The notes below the pieces were generated by a model. The model was not told the DNA's origin. It did not search any database and saw only the letters and a program-made list of their open reading frames with translations. Of a DNA stretch of 64,000 nt, positions 47,768-58,799 are shown one piece after another (position 1 is the stretch's first letter; each line of letters starts with the position of its first letter). The DNA is taken from contig VTPC01090596.1 in NCBI GenBank assembly GCA_011009095.1, positions 184,187 to 248,186 of the forward strand. Direction: 5' to 3'. The translations under genes were made by a program, and so were the position numbers. Source of the DNA: Ignelater luminosus (taxonomy: Eukaryota; Arthropoda; Insecta; Coleoptera; Elateridae).

Positions 47768-49681
47768 CAGGGCCGTAGCTAAGGGTAGACAGAGTAGGCA
47801 CTCGCCTAGGGGCGCAAGAGGCAAGGGGCGCCATAAAAGCTCTAGGGGAAAAAAAAGAAACGCAACTAAATAAAAGACAATGATCAAAATAATTTGTCAG
47901 TTTAAAACTACCTATTTTCTGAAATTTTTGTACATTTTTAAACAACAAATGAGCAAGCAATACGAACTGGATTTTTATTGAATTTATGACTGACAAAGAC
48001 ACTAAGTTTTAGTGGTAAACAAATTTTTAGAATTCTCGAATTTTAAGAAAAGGAATAAAAGAGGATTTAAGGGGTAAGTTGGAATAGAGATCATTTAGAG
48101 TACTATCGTATAACAAAGAATAGACAGTTTTCTAAACAATCTTCCTACAGAATCTTACCAAATGGAGATAGTGTTCACAGGAATTCGATTTTTTACTGTG
48201 TAGAACGCAATCCAGTTTATTGTTTTTCTTGTTATTTGTTGTTCTGACTAAGCAGTACCCAATTCTCTATGGAAATGGATTTAGCGACTGGCGTAACATT
48301 GGCGCGAGCATAAAATCTCACGAGAATTCGGCTTCCTATAATAAAACGCGTTATTGATTTAAAAACTTTTCAAGTGAATATCAACCAAAATCACTTGGTT
48401 ACTGAAGAAAACCAAAATCACTTTGCTACTGAAGAAAACCAAAAACTATGACATAATCAACTTTTTTGGAGCAGTTCAAAACCTTCTTAATATTTTTGTG
48501 CACTCTGGAATCAGATGGGATAAGCTTAAATGTACGTTAAAATTAACATTAAAAGGATTTAGTGACATGAGGTTGTCTTCGAGAACATTAGCTCTAAGAG
48601 CAGTGATCGCTCGATTCAGAGACCTTCTAGCATTCCTGCAAAAAATGACTAACTCAGCCATTTACTCTGAGGACACTGTTAGTGAGGCGAAAAATTTTAA
48701 AAGAAAACCTCAGGCATTTCGAATTTGCGATTCTTTTGGTTATTTGGTATTTTGTTTTGGAAAACATTAATACAGTCAATCTTTTGCGACAAAAAAAAGA
48801 ATGTGACAGTTGATATAATGTGCAAATATATATAAAAAGATTACTGGAAGAAAGCAAGAATTACAAAAACGATTGTTTTGCTAAAACTGAGAGAGCTGCT
48901 AAGTATATATGCCAGAACTGTGATTCCCATAGAACTCAAAGAAATGAGCAAAAGGAAAATCAAAAGAATGCGTGCCCGAAGAGCTTGGAACTGACTCTAA
49001 TTTGACTCCAGATGTGAAACAAAGGCAAATAATACTCCACGTTGTGGATTCCATAACTTCCCAATTATGTGATCGTTACGAAAAATTAAATAAACTCTGA
49101 GCTGATTTTGAGTTTTTAAATGAGCCTCAGCGACATAGAAAAGTGTATTAAAGATTTGTTTTTAAAATATCCGAAGTACTTAGATCCCGTAGAATGTCTG
49201 CAAGAAGCTGAAAGTTGTAGATTCCAGGCCCAGGAGCTTTTTAAATTTTAAAGCCAATCTCTTTTTGAAATATTTCAAAATTTGAATGAATTTGATTTAC
49301 TTGTTACGTATCCCAATTTTTCTGCAGCAATATTAATATTTTAACTATACTTGTCATAAGTGCCTCATGTGAAAGATCGTTTTCTAAATTAAAGCTTTTT
49401 CAAATCGGCTATGTCTCAAGAAGGACTGTTTCATGCAGCCCTATATCATTTGAAACATAAACGTATTTTGGATCTTTGGTTTTTTGTTATTTTTGATATG
49501 TAGTTAATTAATTAATTAATAGTAATAATTAACTGGAAAACACGCTATTCAAAAATAGCGAATTTATTTGAAATAAAACGTCGTGCAATAAAATAGTTTT
49601 TTCACTATTAATGCACTGAGCAAAGGGGAGCGCAAAAATGTCCACTTGCTTATAGTGAGATTTTGTCTAGCTACGGCCCTC
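47768..49681 (+). mobile_element. hAT transposon with decayed transposase
   Basis: The ends are CAGGGCCGTAGCTA at 47768 and TAGCTACGGCCCTC at 49681, a 14-bp inverted repeat with one mismatch at the outermost base. The flanks are the identical 8-bp ATAAGAAT (47760-47767 and 49682-49689), as expected for hAT. Inside, on the plus strand, are a frame containing FFGAVQNLLNIF, then LTLKGFSDMRLSSRTLALRA (48423-48770), and later ISASCERSFSKLKLFQIGY (about 49350-49410), the C-terminal hAT dimerisation motif. This type of transposase is related to ZMYM1-like proteins. Frames are interrupted and the N-terminal domains appear missing, so this copy is dead. The start of the element (GGCGCAAGAGGCAAGGGGCG) is GC-rich. 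Confidence 0.9.
48423..49480 (+). pseudogene. hAT transposase remnant
   Basis: Parts in order are the segment around VQNLLNIFVHSGIRWDKLK, then LKGFSDMRLSSRTLALRAVI (the family has SDTRWSAR here). Next come a NLTPDVKQRQIILHVVDSIT, then SQLCDRYEKL segment near 49000-49090, and the C-terminal ASCERSFSKLK motif near 49365. In intact relatives these form the RNase-H-like catalytic core and the dimerisation domain. Frames differ between blocks and several stops intervene (for example the TAA at 48768 and the TGA after EKLNKL). The N-terminal zinc finger was not seen. Confidence 0.75.
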
Positions 49682-49689
49682 ATAAGAAT

Positions 49690-52600
49690 AGAACGTAACA
49701 GACACACTGAAAAGAAAGAAGAAAGAAACCCTAAAAGCAAGTCATTTGAAGTAATTTTAAAAGAATTTTAGAAAAGAATCAAACGAGCAGTCGGTATAGT
49801 AAAAATAGATTTATTACAGTATGTAGGTATGTCCATAGATTATGCATTCATTAACAGTGTAAAGTTTATCGTCACCTATTCCAAAACTAGAGTTATTACT
49901 GACAGATGTTCGATGTTCTTCAGATATGGTGTTAGAAAAAAATTCTAAATCGTTTCGGAAGAAACAATCAACTAAAAATGAATGCCAATAAATACCTTGG
50001 ATCTTCCTCTTATTCAATTGCGACATAAAATGATAAAAGCTGCATGTTCAGGTCGCAATGAAAGAAAATTTCTCTAAAAATGAAAATATAGTTAAGGAAG
50101 TAAAAAGGTATGAAGATTTGTTAGGTAGTTTGGGAAAACATGTTCAGTAAAGGACAAGGCTATATTATTTAATGTACAGAAAGGACTAACAAAAACAGAA
50201 CGAACGAGAAACATGCTTATCTAGATTAAAGATTACTTAAGATTTAAGCTAGGAAAATACAAATGAATAGAATCATTTTGTGATCGAACTAAAAAAAGCT
50301 TAATGCTTTAAAATGACCTTGTTCCGTTGTAGTTTACTATCGTTTGTCAATTCAAAGGTTGATTGCCCAAGAATTCAGTTCAGTAGGATGTAAACAATGA
50401 GAAATCTAAGAATTCATAGAAATCAAGAAAGGGATTTAAGAAAGAATTTCTTGAAAACATAATTTTACTTTAAACTAATTGAACTGAAAGATTAAAATAA
50501 TATTTCTGTCTTCTTTTTACAATGATGGAAGCTTCAAGTCTAAGACATATTAGTTTAACGCTAATGGCGAAAAACCAAAAATAACTAATTAACAAAAATT
50601 TCTTACCTGCATAAATCATCTGACTCTTGGCCAAATTTTGAGGCAAAGTGCCCGAGGGCTTGGAAGAGGCACATATTGAATATCGAATCAACACAAAATA
50701 ACAGCGTTAGAAGAGATCGAAGGGGAATAGGCCTTCCGTCAGGTTCGAGGAAAACTACAATTATTTTTTACAGAGCAAAGAAGTAGTCTTCTTAGCTCGA
50801 ACGACGTCGATTCCAGAATCGTGTTTGCGCCACTTTTCGTTTTTGCGTTTTTGACCTTGATGATGATCTTCCAGCAAAAACCTGTAAGGTGCCTCATTCG
50901 ATGATGCTTGCAATGGTACCAACTAGAGCTTTGTATAACGATGCTACAAAGGTTCAAAGAAAGGGAAATTTTACTTTTTCCTTCTAATCAATTCTAGAAA
51001 CTGAACGCACGCTATCAATAACTACTTAAGATTGCAACTGTTACACTTTAGTAAATATATATCACATGGCACATGACATAGAGAATTTGCCAATTAGCAA
51101 ATCCATTATGTACTGACAATTGAGCGGTTAGTTTAATCCTGTCTGCTTTGAAAATTACGTCCAGTCTATCTTTAGCTTTATCGTTCGATATTTAATTTAG
51201 GTCAGCTAAACTAGAATTGATAGATTAATACTAACCACAAATGAATATTATTACTAGCATACAAATCTAATTCAAGCACTCATAAATGATTCAATTTTCA
51301 TTTAAAATTTGAAATTTAAACTTCAATTAGTTCAAAATTGTAGCTTTTCAGAGAAAATGAATGAAGACACCTTGGAACCGAATAATAATAGAATAAATTG
51401 AATAATAGTCAAGTCACTTTGTAAAGAACAAGAATAAAGCTGAAAGTAGAAAGTAATAATAATTTTAAATGATTTAAGAAAAGTTTAAACATTGTCAGAA
51501 TATTAATTGCACAAATCTGGAAGCGCGGCCCTCTTCTGTTAAATAACAATTTTTTAAAATTCAGTATACTTGGTCTATTGATGGTGATGTCAGCTGTCAT
51601 AGTGCACAAATCCCTAGAAAAATTGTACTAATTAAATAATAAGGGACAGAGATGAAGTCTTCTAGAAAATTGTAGAAAACGTTTATGATTTCCACCTGGA
51701 AAACTAAACCTTGATAACGAGCTTTTTACTATTTTATAGCAAAATTATTTCCCAAAAGTTATATAATCCTTTACCTCATGAGGTTGTTTTTATTGCGTGT
51801 AAACTACTATTTCCAAACTTTATGACATAATGGCTCCCGTAAAAGAGTTAAACATGGTAGAATTACATTTTTAAGTTTAAATTAAATATTTTACAAACTT
51901 GACCTAGACTCAACTTGAGGTCAATAAATTCAAAACATGAGAATTTTAGACTATATCATTTTACAAGAACAAGATAATGAAATGCTATATTTTGTTTCGC
52001 ATTATGATTTTACAGAGACGGCTCAAAGAGTTTTTTGTTGCTATTATATTATTCAGTGCTTTTAAAGAAGTCAACCTTGATTATACTTAAGTGATTCTGT
52101 GAATAACAAATTGTACAAAAAAATTTAAATTCTTTTGCTTTAGATGAGAACATAAATAAAAAAACGTAAACGGCTTGATGTGTAATTTAACAACCTTTAT
52201 GCTCAAAATACTATAATTAAACAATTAAAAAAATGACTACTATTCTTCTCGCTATGCTTCCGTTAGCATCAAAATAAATAAATATTCTATTAAGTCACTC
52301 TCTGGTCTGGTTCATGAACTTTCAAGGTAAGATAAATCTTTCTGACTACCTTACAACTTTAATACAGGAAAAATAAAACAATTTCAGAACAAGTCTGCAT
52401 TTAGTCTTCAATCAGTGTTCAGACGAAGACGTTTTTATATCCATAAGTGAACAAAAACTAAGATTTAGTGCTTGGCGCTCTCGGAATTATTAGCATTTTT
52501 GTGATGCGCTTGTTTAATTTCATCGCGATTTAAGTGCAGTTAAAGTTTAACGACGTCTTAAACGAAAATTTTGTTTCGATCCTCTTCTTTCATTTTGGTA

Positions 52601-53011
52601 CTATAAAACAGTTCGTGCTTTAACGAACATCAAATGTAATTGTGAAGGTTTGCGTTGTAAATTATTAGCTAAAAGTTTTGGCGGTAACGAGTTTATGGAG
52701 GAATATAAATTATTCAGAATTAACAAATTATGCATACGAGCACAAGCGTATGTATCGATAAGTTTAAATTACAAAATGACATTTTAACGAGAAGGGAACT
52801 TTATGTGCATATTTAATGATTCTGATATATTGTAAATTAGGTATTCTAACGAACGTAAAAAGCTTTTTTACAGAGGTAGTGCGAAATTAATTCACTCCGG
52901 TCTACCTAAAGTATTCTAAAAGCCTCACTATATCACACCTTCCCCTTTTAAAGTAAACTTATCTCATGTTTATGATGGTAATGTTAAGTTCTACCCTTTT
53001 ATTGGCAACAG
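49690..53011. other. Intron upstream of the catalytic-His exon
   Basis: AT-rich sequence with no supported gene. Around 50745-50950 a GC-richer block has a plus-strand frame with SLLSSNDVDSRIVFAPLF, then VFAFLTLMMIF, which includes a hydrophobic helix. It has no recognised family and no start codon. Confidence 0.4.
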
Positions 53012-53189
53012 TATGCGGAAGGAGGATGTATCCTCAAGCCAGGATAGTAGGAGGTGAAAGCGCTACGTTCGGGAAATGGCCATGGCAAATATCTCTCAGG
53101 CAGTGGAGAACTTCTACCTACCTACATAAATGCGGAGCGGCCTTATTAAATGAAAACTGGGCTATTACAGCTGCCCACTGTGTTGATAA
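53012..53189 (+). CDS. Protease gene exon D: activation site and catalytic His of S1A domain
   Basis: The acceptor is ttggcaacag ending at 53011 and the donor is GATAA then gtaagt at 53190. The exon encodes [15 protein letters not shown], with the zymogen cleavage site after Arg608 and the new N-terminus [24 protein letters not shown], then [20 protein letters not shown] follow. His653 in AAHC is the catalytic His of the chymotrypsin triad and Cys638/Cys654 form the loop disulfide around it. Cys599 would link the light chain to the protease domain. The [20 protein letters not shown] segment is strongly conserved in the Notopleural/filzig group of insect proteases. The split codon AA+N is expected to give Asn, as in relatives. 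The open frame extends upstream to 52966, but that part lies before the acceptor and looks like intron. Asp and Ser exons were not located downstream. Confidence 0.93.
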
Positions 53190-54580
53190 GTAAGTTTATT
53201 TTAGAATATTTTACGAGTTTAGGCGTCCCTTATATTATATTTTAGCGTTTCTTTTGTTGAAAGTAAAATAGTATAGTAAATGTGTAAAATCTAATAACGT
53301 GGAAAGATAGTTTCTTGACTGTGTAAACCTAACTTTGTAATTTGTTCTACCAGTAACTACAGCAATTAATTTTAAGGTACTGTTTGGTTTGATTGATTTA
53401 TCGAAGTTAACTACAGTTCCCTAAAGTATTACTTGCTAAAGTTACTACTAATTTCAATTAAATTTTCGACTACATTTGTTTAACTAAATTACTAAATATA
53501 TTCGATGTTCCTAGTAACAACATAATTTTTAAAACAAAAAACATTATAATGTGCAAGTACATTTGAGAAATTTGAATTTGTACGTGGAAAAACAAAAAAA
53601 AGAACGTGTAACTGCACGCACCTTTTAGAATTATAAATTTATAACTTAACAGTGGTTATGGGGGTAATTTTGAACGTAAAAGTAGGTTTCTTAATAGCAT
53701 AAACATAATTATTATTTGACTTTACTTATTTAGCAAGATTAACAATCCTATGCTTTGAAAACCGTTTTACATATGTTTTGCTGTGGTATGTGAACCAAAA
53801 AGACCACTTCATGTTTTTAATTTGGTGCCTATGGCAAATTCTATTTAATTACTTTCAAATTTAAATTGTTGTGCTCGTAACTAGAGTTTTGAGACACTAA
53901 ATCAAGATGTGTTTGGTCCACTAGTTGAATTACTGATAGTAAATGATTGATTTGATTTCTACAAATTCCTCTTTTTTCACTTTGTTGTATTATAAAATGG
54001 TCATTTAAACACAAAAATTGAATTCTAGCAGATTTCGAGAGCAGTAAGAATAAACTAAATTTACTTCCGACTGGTTTAAAAGTTTGTAAAGTTTTTCTGA
54101 ATAATATGCGTTACTTCTGCATATTCATTACAAAATTTTAGTTTTACCTTATAAAAATATTTCCTCTAATTTAATTTTCTAGTTTTTCATTCCACCATAT
54201 CCTTATCAATCCTTAAATTACTTTTGTTCATTGTATCTTAAACAAAGTTTGTTGAGAAGACTCTTGATGCTTTTCAGTGCTCATGTTCCGAAAGCATTGT
54301 AGTCTTGCTCTGTAGTATTGGTTTTCTGACTTTACTATTGTTTATAATTTCTCTTAGGGAATTCGATCAACTCATCTTAGCTTTTCTTTCAAAAACAGAT
54401 CTTACATTACAAAGATGAATAGAAAACCACTACTTACACTACTTATTATTATACTGAACAACTGATACTCTTAAATATCGTGAATATTAGGCCAGATAAG
54501 CTGACTGGACAGATTTCAAACTTATAGTGCCCACTGTTGCAAATTAGAAAATGTATCAATTAAGTATAAAAAAATTTTTT
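53190..54580. other. Intron after the catalytic-His exon
   Basis: AT-rich intron sequence following the donor at 53190. No further protease exon was found: no frame resembles the expected LLLRLGEYDL, DLALLR or GDSGGP segments here or elsewhere to 64000. Confidence 0.5.
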
Positions 54581-54710
54581 AGAAATTTGAAATAAGTAGT
54601 CCGGTCCTGACAAGCAAGAGAAGTGAAGTGTGATATCAGTTCTCAATTAATAAATTTCAAAATCAAAGAAAAAGTGAAATTTAAATCAATGCAATTGGAC
54701 AGCGAGTTAA

Positions 54711-54971
54711 ATCAATAAAATTGGAGAACCAGTAAAGCCTTCAACCTCTGGAACCTACGCTAATGCCACCAAAAAGTCCAACGACAAACAAACTGAAGCA
54801 AAAAAACAAAAACCTGCAAGTGACGAGCCTACCATCAGCGACATGATGAAAATGCTCACCGAATTTCAGACTGAAATGAGAAAGAATTTTAGTCAGTTAT
54901 CCAAGAGGGTGGAAAACTTGGAGATAACCAAAATACCCCAAACCAAGTCAAGCAGAAACAAACATGAATAA
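54711..54971 (+). pseudogene. LINE ORF1 remnant (C-terminal part)
   Basis: The open frame begins after a stop at 54708-54710 and has no ATG before MMKMLTEF. It reads KPSTSGTYANATKKSNDKQT, later EPTISDMMKMLTEFQTEMRK and NFSQLSKRVENLE, and ends at the TAA 54969-54971. The Lys-rich start and heptad-like C-terminus suggest the RNA-binding/coiled-coil ORF1 protein of the element. Most of it is missing compared with Jockey ORF1 (several hundred residues), so the element is probably internally or 5' shortened. Its stop overlaps the ORF2 start by eight bases. Confidence 0.6.
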
Positions 54972-57625
54972 TCCGTTCCTGCGCATTATAACGTGGAATG
55001 CAAATGGGCTCAATCAAAGAGCCCAAGAACTAGAAAACTATCTGCGAACAAACAATATAGACATAGCTCTCATTTCTGAGACATATTTTTCAAACAAAAA
55101 TTTTATCAAAATACGTGGCTATGACTCCTACTGGACTACACACCCAAGTGGACGGGCTAGAGGAGGTACCACGATCATAATCAAAGAAAATATTCAACAT
55201 TATGAACGAGAACACATTCGCGAACCTTACATTCAAGCGACTGTCATCACAATCCAACGAAATGGAGCTGACCTTAACATTGCTGCAGCATATTGTCCAC
55301 CTGGACATACCCCAGCAAGAAATGACTTCATCAACATCTTTAATTCTCTCGGTCCGAGATTTATTATCGGTGGCGACTACAATATCAAACATACAGCATG
55401 GGGATCAAGATTAATATCACCTGGAAAAGGTAGAGAATTATTAAGTGCTATTAACCAACTAAATTGTGATCATCATTCCTCACGCAGACCGACCTACTGG
55501 CCTACAGATGTGAGAAAGACACCTGATCTATTAGACTTCTTTATATCAAAGGGAATTGGATCAAATTATATTGAAGTAGAAGGCAGTGATGATCTAACAT
55601 CAGATCATACCCCAGTCCTTCTATGCCTCAATGCAAATATTATCAAAAAGAAAAGAAAAACTAATTTCACAAATAAGTATACAGATTGGGACATCTTCAG
55701 AGATAAACTGGAAGAGATAATCAATTTAAAAGTAAACTTGAAATCTAAAAAGGACCTAGAATGGCAATCTAGGAATTTTATTGAGAATATCAAAACAGCA
55801 GCAAGAAAAGCTACCCCTGAAGCAAAAGAAACTCCCATATGTGAAATAAAATATCCTGCTAGTATTAGGGAACAAATTAAAGAAAGAAGGAGAGCCAGAA
55901 GGATATGGCACACTACCCGAAACCCTACTGACAAAACAGAATTCAACAGAATAAACAATCAAGTCAGAGAAATGATTAATACATACAAACAAAATTGCCT
56001 CGATGAGTACTTAAATAACCTCGGACCGGAAGTGGACAAGGAATACTCATTGTGGAAAGCGACAAGAAGATACAAAAGGCCCCTTACTCGTATCGCTCCC
56101 ATAAGAGACACTCAAGGTAACTGGCTACGAAAAAACGGTGAAAAAGCTGTATTGTTTGCGCAACATCTAGCAAATACATTCCAACCACACGAAATACAGT
56201 CTGATATCCAAACTATACCAACTTATCAACCAGAAATAGCATTCAAATTGTTTACACCAATAGAAATAGCAAAAGAAATAGATCAAAATCTCAATCCAAA
56301 AAAAGGCACCAGGGATCGACAAAATATCACCTGGGGTGTTCAAAGAACTACCAAGGAAGGCCATTATCATGCTTACATATCTCTTCAATGCCTGCTTACG
56401 CTTGGAATACGTTCCTGAGTGCTTCAAGATGGCACAGATAATCATGTTAAAAAAGCCAGATAAGCCAGACGAGGAAGTTGGATCGTATAGACCGATTTCA
56501 CTTCTTCCAACAATATCAAAACTATTCGAGAAACTATTTTTAAAGCGGCTTAAGCCTTTAATAAACATCCCGGACTTCCAGTTCGGATTCCGAAATAAAC
56601 ACTCAGCTATCGATCAAGTACATCGAGTCATCAAAGTCATTGAACGAGCTTTTGAAGAAGGGAAATATTGCTCTGCAGTATTCCTTGATGTGTCGCAGGC
56701 GTTTGACAGAGTGTGGCACAAAGGTTTAATCCTCAAGATGAGTAAAATGCTACCCAAAAATTACTGCAGATTGCTAGAATCATACTTAGCTAATCGGCAA
56801 TTTCGAGTGATGCACGAGGATGCCAAGTCAAAATTTTATCCAATAAAAGCAGGCGTACCGCAGGGAAGTGTGTTGGGACCCTTTTTGTACCTGCTATATA
56901 CTGCTGATATTCCAACATCAGATGAGACATTCACCGGAACCTTTGCAGATGATACTGTAATCATGGCGGTAAATGAATCACAATCAATAGCAGTTGAGAA
57001 AACTCAACGCACACTCAACAAAATCAACAGATGGACAAAAGACTCGAAAATCAAGCTTAACGAGCTGAAATCAGTCCACATCACATATACGCTGCAGCGA
57101 AGAAATTGCAGTCTAAGAACATATCTCAACGAGGTACCAATCCCTCAAGCAGAATCAGCAAAATATCTTGGGCTTCATTTAGATTCAAGATTAAACTGGA
57201 AACACCATCTAAGAAAAAAAGGTGAACAAATTCGCATTAAACAACGACAAATGTATTGGCTGGTTGGACATTATTCTAAAATGAATCTTCATTGTAAAAG
57301 AACTATTTATCTATCTATATTCAAACCGATATAGATGTATGGGATACAACTTTGGGGTTGTGCACATAAATCTAATCGAGAGATAATACAAAAATGTCAA
57401 AACAAATTCCTGAAGATGATCACCAACGCGTATCGATACATAACCAATAACGAAATACATAACGACCTCAATATACCCACGATAGAGGAAGTCATCAAGG
57501 AACGAGCCAATAAACATGAGATTAGACTTCTCAATCATCCAAACGTGGAAGCAATTCAATTATTGGACACAACCAATGAAAGAAGAAGACTGAAGCGAAC
57601 AAAACCGCATGAATTATGTAGATAA
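54964..57625 (+). pseudogene. LINE ORF2: endonuclease and reverse transcriptase, two breaks
   Basis: The ATG at 54964 starts MNNPFLRIITWNANGLNQRA. The endonuclease shows TWNANGL, LISET, GGDYNIKHTAWGSR, LLDFFISKG and SDHTPV, the metal-binding and catalytic motifs of the AP-endonuclease fold. The reverse transcriptase follows with PISLLPTISKLFEKLFLKRL, VFLDVSQAFDRVWH, AGVPQGSVLGPFLYLLYTAD, and the catalytic box FADD at 56942-56953. A C-terminal YGIQLWGCAHKSN and KFLKMI region ends at the TAA 57623-57625. One single-base frameshift lies in the A-run near 56300-56306, before the segment that reads ISPGVFKELPRKA in the other frame. One nonsense TAG at 57332-57334 stands where relatives have Trp. 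No RNase H domain is present, as usual for Jockey. Confidence 0.92.
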
Positions 57626-57791
57626 AAGACGTAAAGAGTACTATTGGCAACTAAGCACTGGTTTAGTATTTCCACACAAGTCTTGTTTAATATAAACACA
57701 ATTCATCTGTACTAATAAATTAATTATATTAAGATTGTAGTAGTCATACCTGAATAAAGGTGTTATATATATATATAAAAAGAAATTTGAA

Positions 57792-58799
57792 GTACTGATA
57801 CTTACTGATACTTGCAGTAACTGAGACATTCATAAACTAGTGAACTCTTGTTTTAGTCTTACTTTAGTTAGTTCTAGACATTAAAGATCTAGGAATTCTT
57901 AGACTTGTGACTAAAGTCGATGTAAAAACCATTTTTGGACAAAAATAAGATGTTCTTAGGTAGAACCGCACACAGATTTATTTAATTAATGTGAATTTAA
58001 AAATTACACCCGACTAGGTGTGCCAGTCGGCGACCTTAGATGCGACCACGGAACTCCATACAATAAAGAAATTCCAACGTATTCTATATAATAAAGACTT
58101 TGGAAAAAACAAAACGTAATCTATTTTATAATTTAATGATGACTAATGATTAATATACACAAATGTTTTATCCTATAATTACTCTTTTCATGTCAAAAAT
58201 AAATAATCAAAAATAGACTTGAGATAATAACAAAACACGAAATAAAAATAAACAAATAAAAAAGGCATGCAAAAATTACTTACTTATCGAACTTAATCTT
58301 GATGGACAAGGATTAATATAAAGATCAACAAGGCTGAGTCTGCTTATAAAGGGATAGACTCTCTTGTTGAGCAAGCTTGTATCAGTTACACACCATATGT
58401 ATAAAGCAGACCATATGAAACAGGACTAGTCCGCCATGTGGGATTTAAATATAATAACTTGAGTGCCTACTTTTTGTTCTTTAGGCCATTATAGGATTTG
58501 AGGATATATAAAACATCATTTTTTCGACAGGCACGTTTGTTCAATTGACACTTAGTTTGGCATTTTTGATATACTGAACTGTAGCCATAGATCTACGAAG
58601 AATTTTCTTTTCTTTAGAGTCTTCCTTGGTTGTTACAATGTTAGCAAGACATGTACTAATTTCTGCAGGATTATAATATTTTGAAATCTATCTTCCAGCA
58701 CTACCACAATACTTATGTTTTTGTTTTTCTATCTTTGTTTTTATCTGTTTCAACACTTGAGGTGAGGTTATCCATGGGATTCAAACATTTGGGATGCTG
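57792..58799. other. Intronic or element-derived stretch
   Basis: No gene seen. A slightly GC-richer piece at 58005-58065 has no recognised content. The right part may belong to the degraded integrase-bearing element that follows. Confidence 0.4.

Larger units (their letters stand above)
3768..53189 (+). other. Gene model: clip-domain serine protease (Notopleural/filzig/Stubble type), 3' end outside window
   Basis: Four exons (3768-3870, 41152-42501, 44824-45162, 53012-53189) join with consistent phase: the first three junctions are all phase 1 and the last donor is phase 2. The joined product so far is about 656 residues. It has a hydrophobic N-terminus (~1-24), a clip domain (Cys45 to Cys83), a Thr/Ser/Pro-rich mucin-like stem (~90-595), and the start of a trypsin-fold S1A protease (Cys599 to Asp656). 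Such proteases are made as zymogens and act at the cell surface or in apical extracellular matrix, cleaving matrix or other zymogens during cuticle, tracheal and appendage morphogenesis. Introns are about 37.3, 2.3, 7.8 and more than 10.8 kb. Notopleural, filzig and Stubble share this architecture, and I cannot choose the ortholog without the rest of the protease domain. An extra symmetric exon inside the 37-kb intron cannot be excluded. Confidence 0.72.
54592..57780 (+). mobile_element. Jockey-clade LINE, nearly complete, exact 11-bp target duplication
   Basis: The element is 3189 bp and flanked by the identical 11-bp AGAAATTTGAA at 54581-54591 and 57781-57791, which fixes both ends. It has a 5' leader, the end of a short ORF1, a long ORF2 with apurinic endonuclease and reverse transcriptase, and a short 3' region ending in a (TA)n-AAAA tail at 57762-57780. 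This is the organisation of Jockey-type non-LTR retrotransposons, which move by target-primed reverse transcription. It lies in an intron of the protease gene in the same orientation. The perfect duplication and only two breaks seen in ORF2 point to a fairly recent insertion. Confidence 0.93.

Noticed and set aside
52966-53011. In-frame ATG ([16 protein letters not shown]) as a signal peptide just before CGRR
   Set aside because: It looks like a signal peptide, but a good acceptor (ttggcaacag) sits exactly before the conserved VCGRR join and its phase fits the stem exon. An alternative short transcript starting here cannot be fully excluded.
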